Of a DNA stretch of 64,000 bases, positions 36,019-44,337 are shown piece after piece (position 1 is the first letter of the stretch; the number at the start of each line of letters is the position of its first letter). The DNA comes from Paenibacillus montanisoli (GTDB lineage: Bacteria > Bacillota > Bacilli > Paenibacillales > Paenibacillaceae): positions 1,550,001-1,614,000 of the forward strand of contig NZ_QLUW01000001.1 of the NCBI RefSeq assembly GCF_003268025.1. Direction: 5' to 3'. Both the position numbers and the translations under genes were made by a program. The notes under the pieces are model-generated. The model saw nothing but the letters and a program-made list of their open reading frames with translations, searched no databases and was not told the DNA's origin.

Positions 36019-37953
36019 CTATTTCTGCTGAAGCAGCATCGTCCACAGCTCGGCTTGCTCGTATCCGAGGCGCCAAGCGGCGATGCCGGCCAAATCGTAT
36101 TTCTTCGCGATCGCAACGCGCGCTTTCACGGTATCGGCCGTTTCGGCCCAGAATACATGCGTATACCCGTCCGAGCCTGCGTACATGTATTTCCACTGAC
36201 CGGCGATTGCGTCATAGGTGCGCGTGGCGCCATTCTCGGCAATCACGCGAGGCAAATCACTCATGTAGATCGCTTTATTATCCACCAGATTGCCGGAGGC
36301 ATCCACGCGCCATTCCCGCACATAGAACGGGATGCCAAGCATCAGCTTGCTGCGCGGCACGCCATAGGCCAAAAATTGCTTGACGCCGTCTTCCACCCAG
36401 GTCAGTTCGGCAACGGAGCCCGCTTCGTCACTGCCTTTCCAGTGCTGGTCATAGGCCATGATCATAATCATGTCGACGATTTGAGCGAGAGCCGCCGTAT
36501 CGTATGCGGTTTTCAGATCCCATTTCACATCGCCTCTCGGCAAGTCGATGGAAACCGTCAAGCCGGCTTTGTGCGCGGCACCCGTTAAGTTGCGGATGAA
36601 TTCGGTATAAAGAGCGCGGTCCTTGCCTGCCATGCCTTCGAAATCGACGTTAACGCCTTCGACGCGCAGCTCCGAAAGCCGACGGACTAGCGTAGTGATG
36701 AATTTGTTCATGGCAGCCGGATCGCTCAGGAATGCGCTTGTAAGCGCTGCGTCGAACTGATTGCTGACGAGCGGCGTCAGCTTAATGCCGGATGTCTTCA
36801 ATTCCTCTACCAATGCAGGATCCGAGGAGTCCGTTATGGTGCCGTCAGCGCTTGAAAGCTCGAACCAGGTAGGCGAATCCACATCGAGGCCTTGCGTCTG
36901 GCTGATTTGCTCGAGTACCGCTGACGTCCGGGACGTCCCGTTCCAGGCGAGCAGCTGCAGCTTCTTCATGTTGTTCCAAAGCGGCCGGAAATCCGATGTC
37001 ATGACAACCGATCCGGTATAGCTTGCAGCGAACGCGACAGCGCTTTTCCGGGTATGGAAGGCGTTCAGCTTCTTGTCGCCTTGATAAACGGCTAAGTAAG
37101 GCGAATTCGTCCACCAGGTGAGGCCGTTCTTGACGACGGAGGCGCCGGAAAGCGTCTTTGCATAGGCGATTGCGCTCTGAATGCTATGATAGGAGGCCAC
37201 AACCGGTCCGGACTGTATGACGTTGAATGATGGTTTATTGTTATGTATGATTTGTCCGGTTGCCGTATTGACGACGCTGCTGCCAGGTACCTTCGCTGAA
37301 GCGCGAATCGCATCGAGCAAGAAGCTGTATTCCGGAGCGCTTGCGGGAGTATTTTCCGTTATGATGCCATACTTTGGCTCGGCTTTGCGCTGCGTATCCT
37401 CCTGGGCAGCCGACAGGTTGTCCCAAATCCATTGGTTCGTTGCCAGCTCGATAATATGGATGTTGCTATAGGCCTTCGCTGCTTTCTTAGCTTCGGCAAG
37501 GGTTGCGAACGACCAGTTCGCCAGAGTCTTGTCACCTTGATACATTTGATAGTTCGGATAGGCGCTTTGCACGAAGCCGGGCTTCTCCAAATCGCGAATT
37601 TGCGCGAAGCGGACCTTCCCTGCAAATTGCTTCGCTTCATATAGCGTGCGGAACTCGCGTCCGCCGGAGGTAACGCCGTTCTCGTACACCTTATACCGCG
37701 GCAGATTGTCCCATATCCACTCGCGGTTCGCGATTTTCTCCACGTGGGTATACGTGAACCGCTTGGCGTACGCGATGGCGCTGCTTTCGGAAGCAAATTC
37801 CTTCAATGCGGCGTCGTTGTGGTAGACACGGTACTTAGTCGTGTAGTCGGAACTGCCGGCAGCGTCGGCTTCGGGCGTTCCAATCGGCGCGAATATCGCT
37901 TGATAAGCGACGGCAGCAACGACGACGAACGTCCATTTCTTGCGAATAATCAT
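36019..37953 (-). CDS. Secreted GH18 glycoside hydrolase with six N-terminal repeats
   Basis: 644 residues. A signal peptide (about 1-32, VVVAAVAYQAIFAPIGTPEADAA) is followed by six repeats of about 45-50 residues, to residue 325: each starts [YF].V....., has an SAI.YAK / EAK..A. helix and ends I.[DN]N[LK] (for example WIWDNL, IIHNNK, LWNNM). The GH18 barrel follows, with the catalytic motif VNVDFEGMAG (Asp437, Glu439), GLTVSIDLPRG and IMIMAYDQH. Such proteins act on peptidoglycan or chitin, and related SleL/YaaH enzymes act in spore cortex lysis. The Shine-Dalgarno (GAGGAG) is 14 bases from the chosen ATG; an out-of-frame ATG lies nearer. Confidence 0.88.
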   Translation of the reverse strand: MIIRKKWTFVVVAAVAYQAIFAPIGTPEADAAGSSDYTTKYRVYHNDAALKEFASESSAIAYAKRFTYTHVEKIANREWIWDNLPRYKVYENGVTSGGREFRTLYEAKQFAGKVRFAQIRDLEKPGFVQSAYPNYQMYQGDKTLANWSFATLAEAKKAAKAYSNIHIIELATNQWIWDNLSAAQEDTQRKAEPKYGIITENTPASAPEYSFLLDAIRASAKVPGSSVVNTATGQIIHNNKPSFNVIQSGPVVASYHSIQSAIAYAKTLSGASVVKNGLTWWTNSPYLAVYQGDKKLNAFHTRKSAVAFAASYTGSVVMTSDFRPLWNNMKKLQLLAWNGTSRTSAVLEQISQTQGLDVDSPTWFELSSADGTITDSSDPALVEELKTSGIKLTPLVSNQFDAALTSAFLSDPAAMNKFITTLVRRLSELRVEGVNVDFEGMAGKDRALYTEFIRNLTGAAHKAGLTVSIDLPRGDVKWDLKTAYDTAALAQIVDMIMIMAYDQHWKGSDEAGSVAELTWVEDGVKQFLAYGVPRSKLMLGIPFYVREWRVDASGNLVDNKAIYMSDLPRVIAENGATRTYDAIAGQWKYMYAGSDGYTHVFWAETADTVKARVAIAKKYDLAGIAAWRLGYEQAELWTMLLQQK

Positions 37954-38047
37954 CGGTCAGCATAACACTCCTCTCTAAATCTATTCTATTAGACGTAGAA
38001 TAGAGCGGGAGGTTGCGTCCGAATCGACATTTTACGATAATTAAAAA

Positions 38048-38082
38048 CAAAAAACGGGATCGGCGTTTGGCGCCAATCCCGT
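38048..38082 (-). terminator. Terminator of the DUF2653 operon
   Basis: ACGGGAT and ATCCCGT flank a GGCGCC-rich loop; TTTTTTGTTTTT follows on the minus strand. Confidence 0.85.
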
Positions 38083-38093
38083 CTGTCTCTCAC

Positions 38094-38372
38094 TTAATCC
38101 TCAATATCCGCCCAGAACTCCTCGTCCGCGTCCAGCTTAATCTGCGACCGGAATTTCCGCAGCTGGTATTGCTTCCATAAATACTGTTCGATGGCTTCGA
38201 GCAGGTTCGATTCGACCAAGTACTGGTTGCGACCCTGAACCCAAACCTCCGCGGTAAATCCGTATTGCTCCTCCCATGACAGCTGCACTTCGACATCCGT
38301 CGGCGAGACACCTCTGCGTTCGGCCATATGGAGGCAAACGGCGTTTATGATCTCGTCCGTGTAAATTCTCAT
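38094..38372 (-). CDS. DUF2653 (YxcD-type) small protein
   Basis: 92 residues: IINAVCLHMAERRGVSPTDVEVQLSWEEQYGFTAEVWVQGRNQYLVESNLLEAIEQYLW matches the small DUF2653 family found in Bacillales. No membrane segment; function unknown. It begins 3 bases after the preceding membrane-protein gene and ends at a strong terminator, so they form a two-gene operon. Confidence 0.82.
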   Translation of the reverse strand: MRIYTDEIINAVCLHMAERRGVSPTDVEVQLSWEEQYGFTAEVWVQGRNQYLVESNLLEAIEQYLWKQYQLRKFRSQIKLDADEEFWADIED

Positions 38373-38375
38373 CGC

Positions 38376-38804
38376 TTAGTAGGTTCTCCGGTCATCGGGA
38401 CGCGCTGGCTTGCGACGATTTTTGAAATAGTGGAATATCCCGCGTATCGCGACGATCAGAATGTAAATCGCGAGCACGTTGATAATCAAGCCGAACATGT
38501 CGCCGAGGAAACCCATGTTGCCGAACAAGCCGCCGAATAGCATACCGGCCAAGCCGCCGATCATGAGTCCTTTCATCAAGCTGCCGCCGCTGAAGAAGCC
38601 GCGCTTGCCGGTTGTTGCTGCCCCCGATTTCGGTGTCCCGCTTGTCCCGCTTGTGCTTTTGTTTACACTATCAGCAGGTTTAGAAGGGGTCGTGAAGCTC
38701 TTCTTCGGCGAAGAAATTTTGCCTCTTGGCTTCGCATCGACCGCGCCTGCGCTGAACGCGAAGAAAAGCGCGAAAGCCATCAGCATGAGTAAACCCTTTT
38801 TCAT
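38376..38804 (-). CDS. Exported Gly-rich membrane protein, unknown function
   Basis: 142 residues: signal peptide (1-24, ending GAVDA), a Lys/Ser/Thr/Pro linker, a glycine-rich hydrophobic segment (GGSLMKGLMIGGLAGMLFGGLFGNMGFLG) and a second membrane helix (LIINVLAIYILIVAIRGIF), then a basic tail. The layout resembles short Tim44-like proteins. Co-transcribed with the DUF2653 gene. Function not known. Confidence 0.75.
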   Translation of the reverse strand: MKKGLLMLMAFALFFAFSAGAVDAKPRGKISSPKKSFTTPSKPADSVNKSTSGTSGTPKSGAATTGKRGFFSGGSLMKGLMIGGLAGMLFGGLFGNMGFLGDMFGLIINVLAIYILIVAIRGIFHYFKNRRKPARPDDRRTY

Positions 38805-38930
38805 CTGTCATTCTCCTCCTGATATGCTGCTAATACAGCCTATATTGCCAATCAGTACAATTACGTCTAATATAATCAAAGGTTTCAGTTTTCATTCTCT
38901 TTTTTTCGAACAAAAAGACGAAGGCGGGGG

Positions 38931-39455
38931 ATGGCAGTGCCGTTCAAACAATACCCGGCGGCCTATGAGTCGTTTCTCTATGAGTTTCATGCGACTAGGG
39001 ATTATTTCGAGTGCCATGAGCTGCTCGAGGAATATTGGAAGGAACATCCCGGCGATCCGCTTGGTCCGACCTGGGTCGGTCTCATTCAGCTTGCCGTCGG
39101 TTCCTATCATCATCGGAGAAAGAACTACCGCGGCGCGCTGAAAATGATGCGGCATTGCCGCCAGCGGCTGACATCGGAGCGTCTGCGCGAGCTCGGACTC
39201 GAAGGCGCTGCGCTTCTTGCGCTTGCGGAGGAGAGAATAGCGGCGCTTGAGCGAATGGAGCCGTTCGAAGACATCGACTTGCCATTTGCCGATCAAGAGC
39301 TGCTGGCCCGCGTCATGCAAACCGCGGAGAAGGAAGGACAACGGTGGGGGGCGTCTAGCAGCATGGACGATCAGCTCATCAATCGCCACACGCTGCGCGA
39401 CCGGAGCGGTGTCATTGCAGCCCGTGAAGCGGCCGCGAAGGCGAAGAAGCGCTAG
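38931..39455 (+). CDS. DUF309 domain protein
   Basis: 174 residues. The signature YEFHATRDYFECHELLEEYWKEHPG and LAVGSYHHRRKNYRGALKMM defines the DUF309 helical family, with conserved His and Glu residues that suggest metal binding. No known reaction. GAAGG lies 6 bases before the ATG. The extra 50-residue C-terminal part (DQELLARVMQTAEKEGQRWG...) is not in the core. Convergent with the carbonic anhydrase gene, sharing a terminator. Confidence 0.85.
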   Translation: MAVPFKQYPAAYESFLYEFHATRDYFECHELLEEYWKEHPGDPLGPTWVGLIQLAVGSYHHRRKNYRGALKMMRHCRQRLTSERLRELGLEGAALLALAEERIAALERMEPFEDIDLPFADQELLARVMQTAEKEGQRWGASSSMDDQLINRHTLRDRSGVIAAREAAAKAKKR

Positions 39456-39486
39456 CCTCTACAGGGATTGACTGAGTCATAAACGA

Positions 39487-39541
39487 CAAAAAGCTTCGCC
39501 TTCAAACCATGCTGATGCTGATTTGAAAGCGAAGCTTTATT
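39487..39541. terminator. Bidirectional terminator between DUF309 and carbonic anhydrase genes
   Basis: AAGCTTCGC..TTCAAA pairs with TTTGAA..GCGAAGCTT; TTATTATAT follows on the plus strand, TTTTTG on the minus strand. Confidence 0.85.
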
Positions 39542-39555
39542 ATATGTTCCCGGAT

Positions 39556-40125
39556 TTATTTAACCGGCTCGTATCCGTTCACAACCAGGTCCAGCTTGCC
39601 GGTTTGCGGGTCAATGATCAAGCCGTGCACGGGGGTGTTCGGCGGGAGAAGCGGATGGTTCTTGATGATGCCGACGCTTCGCTCTACGCTGTCATGCACG
39701 TTGTCGAAGCCGGTCAGCCAGCGCTCCAGATGCATGCCGGAATTGCGCAGCGTTCTGACCGTCTCCTGAGAGACGCCGCTGTCCAGCATATGCTCGATGA
39801 CGACCTCGGGATTGATGCCGGTCATGCCGCATTCATGGTGGCCGATGACGACAACCTCGTCAGCGCCCAGCTCATAGAGCGCGATCAGAATGCTTCGCAT
39901 AATATTGCCGAACGGCTGCGTCACGATCGCGCCGGCGTTCTTGATGATCTTCGCGTCGCCGTTGCGAAGGTTAAGCGCCTTCGGCAGCAACTCGGTGAGG
40001 CGAGCGTCCATACACGTGACGATGACCATCTTTTTATCCGGGAAACGGTCGGTCAAATACTTCTCGTAGTCGCGATTGGCGACAAATTGCTCGTTAAATG
40101 CAAGAATATCCTTTAGTTTGTTCAT
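39556..40125 (-). CDS. Beta-class carbonic anhydrase
   Basis: 189 residues. Interconverts CO2 and bicarbonate. Zinc ligands are Cys38, His96 and Cys99; the Asp40-Arg42 dyad is in CMDARL, and the second motif is GHHECGM. The short length and PLLPPNTPVHGLIIDPQTG C-terminus match the Bacillus YtiB-like clade. GAGGG lies 7 bases before the ATG. Monocistronic. Confidence 0.94.
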   Translation of the reverse strand: MNKLKDILAFNEQFVANRDYEKYLTDRFPDKKMVIVTCMDARLTELLPKALNLRNGDAKIIKNAGAIVTQPFGNIMRSILIALYELGADEVVVIGHHECGMTGINPEVVIEHMLDSGVSQETVRTLRNSGMHLERWLTGFDNVHDSVERSVGIIKNHPLLPPNTPVHGLIIDPQTGKLDLVVNGYEPVK

Positions 40126-40180
40126 GAGGTTCCCTCCAACCCGAGTGTAAAAATAAGTGCTCTCTCTGTAAGAACTAGTA

Positions 40181-40501
40181 TTAGACGTTCATTAACCGCA
40201 AATTCGCGGTGTAAATCTGGCTGTCGCTCTTCAAGCTGAATGAGCTGCGCGCTTCATTATAATCCACCTTCAGGTTCGGCTCGAAAAACACCTCGTAGCG
40301 GGGCTCGTACCATACCGAATACGGCGTGCCGCTGCCCAATGTGTCATCCTGATGAGGCTGATCCAGGAGCTGCAGCATCGGGACGCCGCTGACGACGCAG
40401 CCGCAGCCTTCGGTGTCATAGAGCAGCTTGAGCGATTTGCGGCCATCCTTCAGATAGGGAGCCAGCTTCTCGATCGCAGACGGGGTAAACGTAAAATGCA
40501 A
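40181..40501 (-). CDS. HesB/IscA-like iron-sulfur biogenesis protein (YqkB-type)
   Basis: 106 residues. The beta-rich HesB-like fold is indicated by FTFTPSAIEKLAPYL, LLYDTEGCGCVVSGVP and FEPNLKVDYNEARSSFSLKSD. The GCGC cysteines may bind a metal or cluster, but the classic C-terminal CGCG motif of IscA is absent, as in YqkB-type proteins. I choose TTG 40501: AAAGGAG lies 8 bases before it, while the GTG/ATG at 40510/40507 overlap or abut that site. Function inferred from fold only. Confidence 0.82.
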   Translation of the reverse strand: MHFTFTPSAIEKLAPYLKDGRKSLKLLYDTEGCGCVVSGVPMLQLLDQPHQDDTLGSGTPYSVWYEPRYEVFFEPNLKVDYNEARSSFSLKSDSQIYTANLRLMNV

Positions 40502-40619
40502 GTCCATCACTCCTTTCTTGCCGGATGTCGTGCAAAGTGATGATTAGGTTGATTATACGGTTTGCAAAAAGTATGATCAAGTAGTAGCCGCAAAACGAAA
40601 GTGGAAGGGTGATGACAGT

Positions 40620-42125
40620 TTGATGACAAATGTATTGGATTTGTTTGTTGAACGGATCGGACTTATAAAGAGCTATGAAGAATCGCTGGCTTTGCTCAGC
40701 TGGGATTTACGCACGGGAGCGCCCCGCAAAGGAATGGATGTCCGCTCGCAGTCAATCGGCAACCTATCGGGCGAAATGTTCAAGCTGGCAACCGCGCCTG
40801 AGCTTGGCGAGTGGCTGACAGAGCTGGAAAAGCCGGATACATACGAGGGATTGAACGAGGTTCATAAACGGCTTGTTACGGAAACGCGTAAGGACTACGA
40901 CCGCAGCGTCAAGATTCCGCCGAAGCTGTATCAGGAATATGTCGTGCTGACGTCGCAGGCGGAGACGTTTTGGGAAGAAGCGAAAGCGAACAGCGATTAT
41001 GCGTCGTTCGAGCCGTATTTGGATAAGATCATCAACTATACGAACCAATTTATCGATCTATGGGGCGTGAAGGGCACTCGCTACGATACGCTGCTTGATA
41101 TGTACGAGCCGGGCATGACGACGGCGGAGCTTGACCGCGTTTTCGGCGGCCTGCGCGAGAAGCTTGTTCCGCTGTCGGCTGCGATCGCGGCATCGCCGCA
41201 TCAGCCGGAAACCGGATTTTTGAAGCAATCGTACGCCAAGGAAGCGCAGAAGAAGTTCAGCCTGTTTATTTTGGATCAATTGGGCTTCGACTTCTCAGGC
41301 GGCCGTCTGGACGAAAGCGCGCACCCGTTCGCGACCGGGCTTAATCCGGGCGATGTCCGGATCACGACGCGTTACCTGACAGATGACGTGACCAGCGCTC
41401 TCTTCGGCACGATCCATGAATGCGGGCACGCCATGTATGAGCAGAACATCCGCCAAGACCTGATCGGCACGACGCTTTGCACCGGCACATCGATGGGCAT
41501 CCACGAATCGCAATCCCGTTTCTGGGAAAATGTCATCGGCCGCAGTTTAAGCTTCTGGAGCCGCTATTACGGCGATCTGCAGCAGCATTTCCCGAATCAG
41601 CTCGAGGTGCCGATGGAGGATTTCTACCGCGCGACGAACGTCGTTCAGCCTTCGCTGATCCGGATCGAGGCGGATGAATTGACTTACAACCTGCACATCA
41701 TCATCCGCTACGAGATGGAGAAGCTGATCTTTAATGAAGGAGTTAAAGCGTCGGAGCTTCCTGAATTATGGAATGAAAAGTATAAAGAGTATCTCGGCAT
41801 TGAGCCGGCGAATGACGGAGAGGGCGTGCTGCAGGATGTTCACTGGTCCGGCGGAGCGTTCGGCTACTTCCCGTCTTACTCGCTCGGCAACATGTACGCT
41901 GCCCAAATAACCGACACGCTCGAACGCGAAATGCCGAATATCTGGGAGCTGGTCGAAAACGGCAACCTGCATCCGATCAAGGATTGGCTGACCGACAAAG
42001 TATATCAGTACGGCAAGCTCAAAACGCCTTCCGAGCTGATCGTCGATATTACGGGCAAGCCGCTGGATCCGGATTATTTGTTCACCTATTTAGAGAAGAA
42101 GTATTCGGCTATTTACAAGCTGTAA
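40620..42125 (+). CDS. Metallocarboxypeptidase, M32 family
   Basis: 501 residues, standard for this family (Bacillus YpwA). The zinc motif HECGH is in GTIHECGHAMYEQN, with further markers HPFATGLNPGDVRITTRY, GIHESQSRFWENVIGRS and VHWSGGAFGYFPSYSLGNMYAAQ. It removes C-terminal residues from peptides in the cytoplasm. The start is TTG 40620 or the adjacent ATG 40623, with AAGGGTGA upstream. Monocistronic; terminator follows. Confidence 0.94.
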   Translation: MMTNVLDLFVERIGLIKSYEESLALLSWDLRTGAPRKGMDVRSQSIGNLSGEMFKLATAPELGEWLTELEKPDTYEGLNEVHKRLVTETRKDYDRSVKIPPKLYQEYVVLTSQAETFWEEAKANSDYASFEPYLDKIINYTNQFIDLWGVKGTRYDTLLDMYEPGMTTAELDRVFGGLREKLVPLSAAIAASPHQPETGFLKQSYAKEAQKKFSLFILDQLGFDFSGGRLDESAHPFATGLNPGDVRITTRYLTDDVTSALFGTIHECGHAMYEQNIRQDLIGTTLCTGTSMGIHESQSRFWENVIGRSLSFWSRYYGDLQQHFPNQLEVPMEDFYRATNVVQPSLIRIEADELTYNLHIIIRYEMEKLIFNEGVKASELPELWNEKYKEYLGIEPANDGEGVLQDVHWSGGAFGYFPSYSLGNMYAAQITDTLEREMPNIWELVENGNLHPIKDWLTDKVYQYGKLKTPSELIVDITGKPLDPDYLFTYLEKKYSAIYKL

Positions 42126-42129
42126 CGAA

Positions 42130-42168
42130 TAGAGGCCGCTTCGCGCGATTCACGATCGCGGAGGCGGT
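42130..42168 (+). terminator. Terminator of the M32 carboxypeptidase gene
   Basis: CCGC..CGCG pairs with CGCG..GCGG in a compact hairpin, followed by TTTTTTA. Confidence 0.8.
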
Positions 42169-42186
42169 TTTTTACTGCTCATCGTA

Positions 42187-42375
42187 TCGAATGTCCTTTC
42201 CGCAAAATGGCGCGCGATGTGGATGTGGGATAGCAAAAGGGTTTATTTGCTCGTAGAAGTGACGGATGACAAAAAACTGACCAATGACTCCGTCGAAGTG
42301 TATTTCGATGCGGATAACAGCAAAATGGAGAAACGTGGCGGGGCAGCTGCCGATCCGACTGGCAGAATCTGCTAA
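42187..42375 (+). pseudogene. Remnant of a CBM9 (xylanase-type) carbohydrate-binding domain
   Basis: An open frame of about 60 codons reads ..KWRAMWMWDSKRVYLLVEVTDD..TNDSVEVYFDADNSKM.., which is the core of the CBM9 domain of endo-xylanases, with both ends missing. No ribosome binding site fits and the rest of the enzyme is absent. This is the relic of a deleted polysaccharide-degradation gene. The remaining bases before the next gene hold only hairpins. Confidence 0.6.
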
Positions 42376-42393
42376 ATAGAAGTAGAAACCAGA

Positions 42394-42435
42394 AGGCCTC
42401 CGGTCAAAGCGGCGTCGACGCTGAACCGGAGGCCT
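42394..42435. other. Hairpin downstream of the CBM9 remnant
   Basis: AGGCCTCCGGT pairs with ACCGGAGGCCT (11 bases) with an inner AGCG/CGCT. The following ATTTG is a weak T-tract, so it may be the eroded terminator of the lost xylanase gene. Confidence 0.5.
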
Positions 42436-42528
42436 ATTTGACGCTCAAGTTGACTGCCGCAGAATGGCAGCAGTACGATAAGAAGCATATGCGGCCGGAT
42501 AACGGCCGACAACGCGAAGGAGTCTGCC

Positions 42529-43518
42529 ATGGGAATTCGTGTCATCAAAACTGCGATCGCTGCGCTTGCCGCGCTCTATACGGCTCATTATTTGGGCCTC
42601 GAAACGCCGCTTTCCGCCGGCTTGCTCGCCATCTTAGGCGTGGAAGTAACGCGGATGCGCGGCCTCAGAAGCGCCTTCGAGCGGTTTATGGCGTCGGTGC
42701 TCGGTTTGTTTTTTGCTTCATTACTATTTATCTTGCTCGGGTTCCATCTATGGACCATTTCCATCTTCGTCCTGCTTGCGTTCCCGATCCTCTCCCGGTT
42801 TCATCTGAAGGACGGCATCGTGACAAGCGCGGTTATCGTCTTCCACGTGTATGCCAAGGAAGAGGTGACGACGTCGCTGATCGGCAACGAAATTATGCTG
42901 CTGCTGACGGGTCTCGGCTGGGCAACCGTCATTAATATGCTCTATATGCCGAAGGAAGAGCATAAACTAATGGAACTAAGGCATTTAACGGAGGAGAAAT
43001 TCGGGCGGATCTTTCAGAGGATGGCGATGTCGCTGCGGTCGCCGGCGCTGGTCTGGAACGGGGAAGAGCTGCTTGAAGCGGAGCAGGCCATCGAGGAAGG
43101 CATCAGGCGGTCGGATATTAGCCGCGCCAACCGGATTTGGGGGCATGGGAGCGAATTTGTCCTCTATTGGCCGAATTATTTTGAGATGCGGCGGCAGCAG
43201 CTTGACGCGATCAGCTCGATGCTGACGCAGCTGGCGCTGATTTACGAGTCGCTCCCGCAGGGCGAGCTGGCTGCGGAGCTGTTCGAGCATCTATCGGACG
43301 ACGTGAAATCCGATGTGTACGAAGGGGCGGTTGAAGCGCAACGGCGGCAGCTGAAGGCCCGTTTCCGCTCGATGCCGCTTCCGGTATCGCGCGAAGAATT
43401 CGAAATGAGAGCGGCGCTTCTGCACCTGGTACATGAGCTGGATCGCTATTTGGCCATCGCCAAACGGCTTAAAAAACAGAAAAACAGCCTGATGGCTGCC
43501 GTACGCGAATCTGACTGA
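42529..43518 (+). CDS. Aromatic acid exporter family protein (ArAE_1)
   Basis: 329 residues. The N-terminal half has about four membrane segments (VIKTAIAALAALYTAHYLGLETPLSAGLLAILGVEVTR.. is the family signature), and the C-terminal half is a cytoplasmic helical domain (ArAE_1_C). The family relates to YqjA and to fusaric-acid/aromatic exporters; transport of aromatic acids is by analogy. GAAGGAG lies 8 bases before the ATG. Monocistronic between the CBM9 relic and cotE. Confidence 0.88.
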   Translation: MGIRVIKTAIAALAALYTAHYLGLETPLSAGLLAILGVEVTRMRGLRSAFERFMASVLGLFFASLLFILLGFHLWTISIFVLLAFPILSRFHLKDGIVTSAVIVFHVYAKEEVTTSLIGNEIMLLLTGLGWATVINMLYMPKEEHKLMELRHLTEEKFGRIFQRMAMSLRSPALVWNGEELLEAEQAIEEGIRRSDISRANRIWGHGSEFVLYWPNYFEMRRQQLDAISSMLTQLALIYESLPQGELAAELFEHLSDDVKSDVYEGAVEAQRRQLKARFRSMPLPVSREEFEMRAALLHLVHELDRYLAIAKRLKKQKNSLMAAVRESD

Positions 43519-43584
43519 TTAGGCCGCTTCTGTTAAATATATGAATCGGCCTATAAAATTTGTACAGGTCAAAAAGAAATAGTC

Positions 43585-43611
43585 ACCCTAGACGAATGTC
43601 CTGCATACACT
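43585..43611 (+). promoter_or_regulatory. Candidate sporulation promoter of cotE
   Basis: CATACACT (43604-43611) matches the sigma-E -10 consensus CATACAMT, but no good sigma-E -35 is present. An AC at 43585, 17 bases before CATA, fits sigma-K spacing. A mother-cell promoter is expected for cotE; which sigma factor is open. Confidence 0.5.
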
Positions 43612-43645
43612 TTAATTGAATGATTGTATGGAGGAGGTTAGATCG

Positions 43646-44200
43646 ATGGCTTATGCAGATAAACAGCTTAAGGCTAGAGAAATAATTACCAAAGCTGTCT
43701 GCGGCAAAGGTCGTAAGTTTTCCACAGTAACTCATAACGTTACGCCGCCTCATCACCCAACGAGCATCCTGGGCGCATGGATTATTAACCATCAGTATGA
43801 GGCGGTCCGTTCCGGAGACGGGATCGAAGTTATCGGTACTTACGATGTGAACATTTGGTATTCTTACAACAAAAACTCGCAGACTGACGTAGCAAAGGAA
43901 ACATTATCCTACGTCGAACATGTGCCGCTTTCCTACCTAGATCCGAAGCACCGGGCTTCGACCGAGGAAGTATCTGCGGAGGCTACGCAAGAGCCAAACT
44001 GCATTGAGGCGAACATTTCGTCCAGCGGGAACGGCGTCGTAATTCGCGTGGAGCGCGAATTTGCGGTTGTTCTGGTCGCTGAAACGAAGGTCTGGGTAGC
44101 CACATTGCCAGGCGGTGCGGATGACGGCAAAGATTTTGACTACGGTGATGACGGTGATTACGAAGATCTGGATCCGGAGCTGCTCGACGACGAACTGTAA
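43646..44200 (+). CDS. cotE: Outer spore coat morphogenetic protein CotE
   Basis: 184 residues. KAREIITKAVCGKGRKFSTVTHNVTPPHHPTSILGAWIINHQYEA and TYDVNIWYSYN match the conserved CotE core; the C-terminus is very acidic (DYGDDGDYEDLDPELLDDEL), as in Bacillus. CotE assembles the outer coat around the spore in the mother cell. The frame is open 10 codons upstream, but GGAGGAGG and homology set ATG 43646. It lies upstream of mutS as in Bacillus, but here two genes intervene. A terminator follows at 44255. Confidence 0.94.
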   Translation: MAYADKQLKAREIITKAVCGKGRKFSTVTHNVTPPHHPTSILGAWIINHQYEAVRSGDGIEVIGTYDVNIWYSYNKNSQTDVAKETLSYVEHVPLSYLDPKHRASTEEVSAEATQEPNCIEANISSSGNGVVIRVEREFAVVLVAETKVWVATLPGGADDGKDFDYGDDGDYEDLDPELLDDEL

Positions 44201-44254
44201 TTTTCGCGGGTTACAGTAGGTTAATGTATCGTATGCACGGGCGGGGAAAGATTC

Positions 44255-44278
44255 GAGGGCGAGAGCCCTCTTTTTTTT
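44255..44278 (+). terminator. Terminator of cotE
   Basis: GAGGGC-GAGA-GCCCTC followed by eight T. It separates cotE from the amidoligase-like gene, though read-through is possible. Confidence 0.8.
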
Positions 44279-44337
44279 CGAAAAGATAGAAGAGCGTTTT
44301 TGTTCGGACCGGCTGAAAGGAAAAAGGAGAGACGGCA

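Noticed and set aside
42438..42935. 165-codon frame before and inside the aromatic acid exporter gene
   Set aside because: It overlaps the exporter gene in another frame; the exporter has the ribosome site and family homology.
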